Assembly (NCBI RefSeq): GCF_004362015.1
Contig: NZ_SNWW01000005.1
Span: forward strand, 62,001-126,000
DNA: 64,000 bases
Reading direction: 5' to 3'
From: Flavobacterium chryseum
GTDB taxonomy: Bacteria > Bacteroidota > Bacteroidia > Flavobacteriales > Flavobacteriaceae
Made by a program: the position numbers and the translations under genes. Shown in pieces: positions 62,340-64,000 of this stretch (position 1 is the first letter of the stretch; each line of letters begins with the position of its first letter). The notes beneath the pieces are model-generated. The model made no database searches, was not told where the DNA came from, and saw nothing but the letters and a program-made list of their open reading frames with translations.

Positions 62340-62825
62340 TTATTTTAAATCTTTGGGGAAAATAGTTTTTTGGGTTTTGCCTTTCTCGATTGTATTCCAG
62401 GCATCGCTGTCAAATTTAAGTGAAACGAAGCCGGAAGTAGGTACATTTTCGATAAAAACATCCCCAAATTTATTAACAAAATTTGTAATAGCCTCGTTAT
62501 GTCCAAAAAGAATAACGCTTTCTAAACTATTATCACATGATTTGATAATTTTTTCGAGCTGTTTATCATCAAAAGTATAAAGATCGTCTTTGTAAATAAT
62601 GCTTTCTATAGGATAAGAAAGATTTTGAGCAAAAATAAGCGCTGTCTCAGAGGCACGTGCAGCAGTACTACTCCAGATTATATAGGTTTTAGGTAGAAAT
62701 TTTGAAATATTGGTTGATACTTCGTGTGCATCTAAGATTCCTCTTTTCATTAAAGGTCTGTCAAAATCCTTTAAAGGTGCTTCCCAACTCGATTTTGCAT
62801 GACGTATTAAAATTAAATTTTTCAT
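62340..62825 (-). CDS. sixA: SixA-type phosphohistidine phosphatase
   Basis: The 161-residue protein is a compact histidine phosphatase. The nucleophile is in LIRHAKSSW near 5-13 and the second His in LFGHNEAITNF near 106-116; WSSTAARASETALIF gives the arginine-bearing block. SixA removes phosphate from histidine in phosphotransfer proteins. Here it leads an operon with ppk1 and a Ppx-like phosphatase, 5 bp before ppk1. A link to polyphosphate or to the PPK1 phospho-histidine is possible but not shown. Confidence 0.9.
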   Translation of the reverse strand: MKNLILIRHAKSSWEAPLKDFDRPLMKRGILDAHEVSTNISKFLPKTYIIWSSTAARASETALIFAQNLSYPIESIIYKDDLYTFDDKQLEKIIKSCDNSLESVILFGHNEAITNFVNKFGDVFIENVPTSGFVSLKFDSDAWNTIEKGKTQKTIFPKDLK

Positions 62826-63318
62826 AAATGGACGGATTTAGAAACTTTAATAAGAAGTTTCTCTTTATTGAAGTTCTAATTTACAAAAGAATTTCTAATA
62901 CTTCTCCATTTTTTGACTCTGTTAACATTAAAAGAGTTTTAACAGGATTATAAAAAGTCTACTGCTCAAAAATATAAACAAACAAGAATTAAATTTTTTA
63001 ACAATTTGTGTACTTCATCTGCTAAAACCATCACTTAGTCGATTTTTATGGATTATTAAAAAATTAACTAATTATCTGATTATTAGATATTTATAATATT
63101 TTAAAAAGCACTTTTTCCGTCAAAAAATTAAAAAAATGACGATTTTTTATTTGTTAGAAATCACATTAAAAATCATTTTTCAGACATTTTCGTAACAAAA
63201 AAGGACGTTTCAACGGTTTTTCAGGTTAGTTGCAGATAAAAAAAATCAATATTAAACTGGCGACATAACTTTGATTATGTTAAAATTTTAAAAATAATGC
63301 AAAAAAAAATATTAAGTT
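62826..63318. other. A+T-rich intergenic stretch with a promoter-like box
   Basis: No open frame looks coding. TAACTTTG at 63266-63273 is a fit to the TAnnTTTG box, 46 bp before the ATG at 63319; no proper -33 TTG is seen. Upstream of it lie A/T runs with no repeat family I recognise. The sixA operon promoter must be near 62826-62900 on the other strand. Confidence 0.4.
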
Positions 63319-63867
63319 ATGAGAACAAAATTTACTCTTAGAAAAGCACTAAAATTTTTAAAAAATTGTAAGTCTGTTTTATCTTCCAGAAAAGCGATAT
63401 TTCAAAAAAATATTTTTCCTATACTGTTTTGTTTAGCATTAAATATTTCATTTGCTCAATCCGGTTGTAAGGCTACTTTGATTGTTGAAAATAATGGAAA
63501 TGTAAGAAGTACGCCTCTGGATGGAACTTACTACTCGATGGTTCTGACAAATAACGGTTCGTCGGTCGATACTTATTTTCTTAGTTCAAAAAACATTAAT
63601 TCTTCGTGCAGCAATACTGATGATAGTGCTGTAACATCAAATGTAATTCTTACTGCTGATTTCATCGATTCTGAAAAAAACGCCATTAGTGAAATCACTT
63701 TAAGTGCAGGACAAACCCTGAATTTTTATGTACACATTATAGTGCCCGTTGGTACGGCTGTAGAAAAATGGTCCTGCAATCAGATTATTGCCTCCTCAAA
63801 AAACTGTACCAATTATTCGGTAGAAACTGTTTTACACACGTACATCATTAATCCGGTTAATGATTAA
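63319..63867 (+). CDS. Secreted protein, Ig-like, unknown function
   Basis: The 182-residue protein has an unusually long N-region (about 30 residues, rich in Lys/Arg) before the hydrophobic signal (FPILFCLALNISFAQ), cut near residue 48. The mature part of about 135 residues has beta strands and four cysteines (SGCKA, NSSCSNT, WSCNQ, KNCTN) typical of a disulfide-bonded secreted domain. I recognise no family. A second secreted protein gene starts 35 bp later, so the two form an operon that continues beyond the window. Confidence 0.75.
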   Translation: MRTKFTLRKALKFLKNCKSVLSSRKAIFQKNIFPILFCLALNISFAQSGCKATLIVENNGNVRSTPLDGTYYSMVLTNNGSSVDTYFLSSKNINSSCSNTDDSAVTSNVILTADFIDSEKNAISEITLSAGQTLNFYVHIIVPVGTAVEKWSCNQIIASSKNCTNYSVETVLHTYIINPVND

Positions 63868-63902
63868 ATTTTATATCAAGCACGATCTTAAAATAATTTA
63901 AA

Positions 63903-64000
63903 ATGAAAATAACTATACTCGCCTTTAGCCATTATTTATGTGATATAAAAAGAATATCTTTTGCAGTATTACTCCTTTTGGTCAGTTCATTAGGTTTTGC
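63903..64000 (+). CDS. N-terminus of a secreted protein (partial)
   Basis: The ATG at 63903 opens a frame to the window end: MKITILAFSHYLCDIKRI then a hydrophobic stretch SFAVLLLLVSSLGF. It is a signal peptide with a long N-region like that of the upstream gene, with which it is probably cotranscribed. Nothing can be said about the mature protein. Confidence 0.6.
   Translation, partial: MKITILAFSHYLCDIKRISFAVLLLLVSSLGF

Overview
The window looks like a chromosome segment of a Flavobacterium-like member of the Bacteroidota. The evidence is the low G+C content, many TAnnTTTG promoter boxes close to start codons, type IX secretion sorting domains, a fused 2-oxoacid dehydrogenase E1, and long imperfect inverted repeats of several families between genes. 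Gene names and functions come from motifs and remembered family features; no database search was run.

Left, 1-13.6 kb, minus strand: a nonribosomal peptide synthetase (NRPS) operon. It runs from a NusG-paralogue antiterminator (UpxY/LoaP type) through a 2293-residue and a 1906-residue NRPS to the first 25 codons of a third protein that begins with a TubC-type docking domain and leaves the window. Adenylation pocket residues read by eye suggest Ala/Gly, Ala/Gly, Ile, Val for the four modules present. Next, 14.1-17.4 kb, are a TPR sensor histidine kinase, an 82-residue lipoprotein and a divergent response regulator. Palindromes of the form TACGG-N5-CCGTA sit in front of the lipoprotein and the regulator, and two matching half-sites 22 bp apart sit in front of the NRPS operon. 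I infer one regulon. A decayed IS21-type transposase gene borders this accessory block.

Middle, 18-44.8 kb: mostly core genes. They cover a SIMPL protein, a rhomboid protease, a lipid acyltransferase, a secreted GH128-like glucanase, GlmM, an AcpH-GGT pair, a ClC channel, a Fic enzyme with a large operator palindrome, UvrA, a cupin, a LOG protein, an M1-like pseudopeptidase joined to an outer-membrane barrel, E1 alpha/beta, KdsB, a YgiD-like dioxygenase, a RecD-like helicase, DUF3822 and RsmD.

Right, 44.9-64 kb: an outer-membrane barrel protein divergent from a two-component system, with three GTTAAT repeats at 11-bp period between them; PanE, a dicarboxylate symporter, RNase P RNA, BON/LysM envelope proteins, DnaX, a frameshifted T9SS beta-helix protein, a TMEM175 channel, a SixA-PPK1-Ppx polyphosphate operon, and two secreted proteins, the second cut by the window end.
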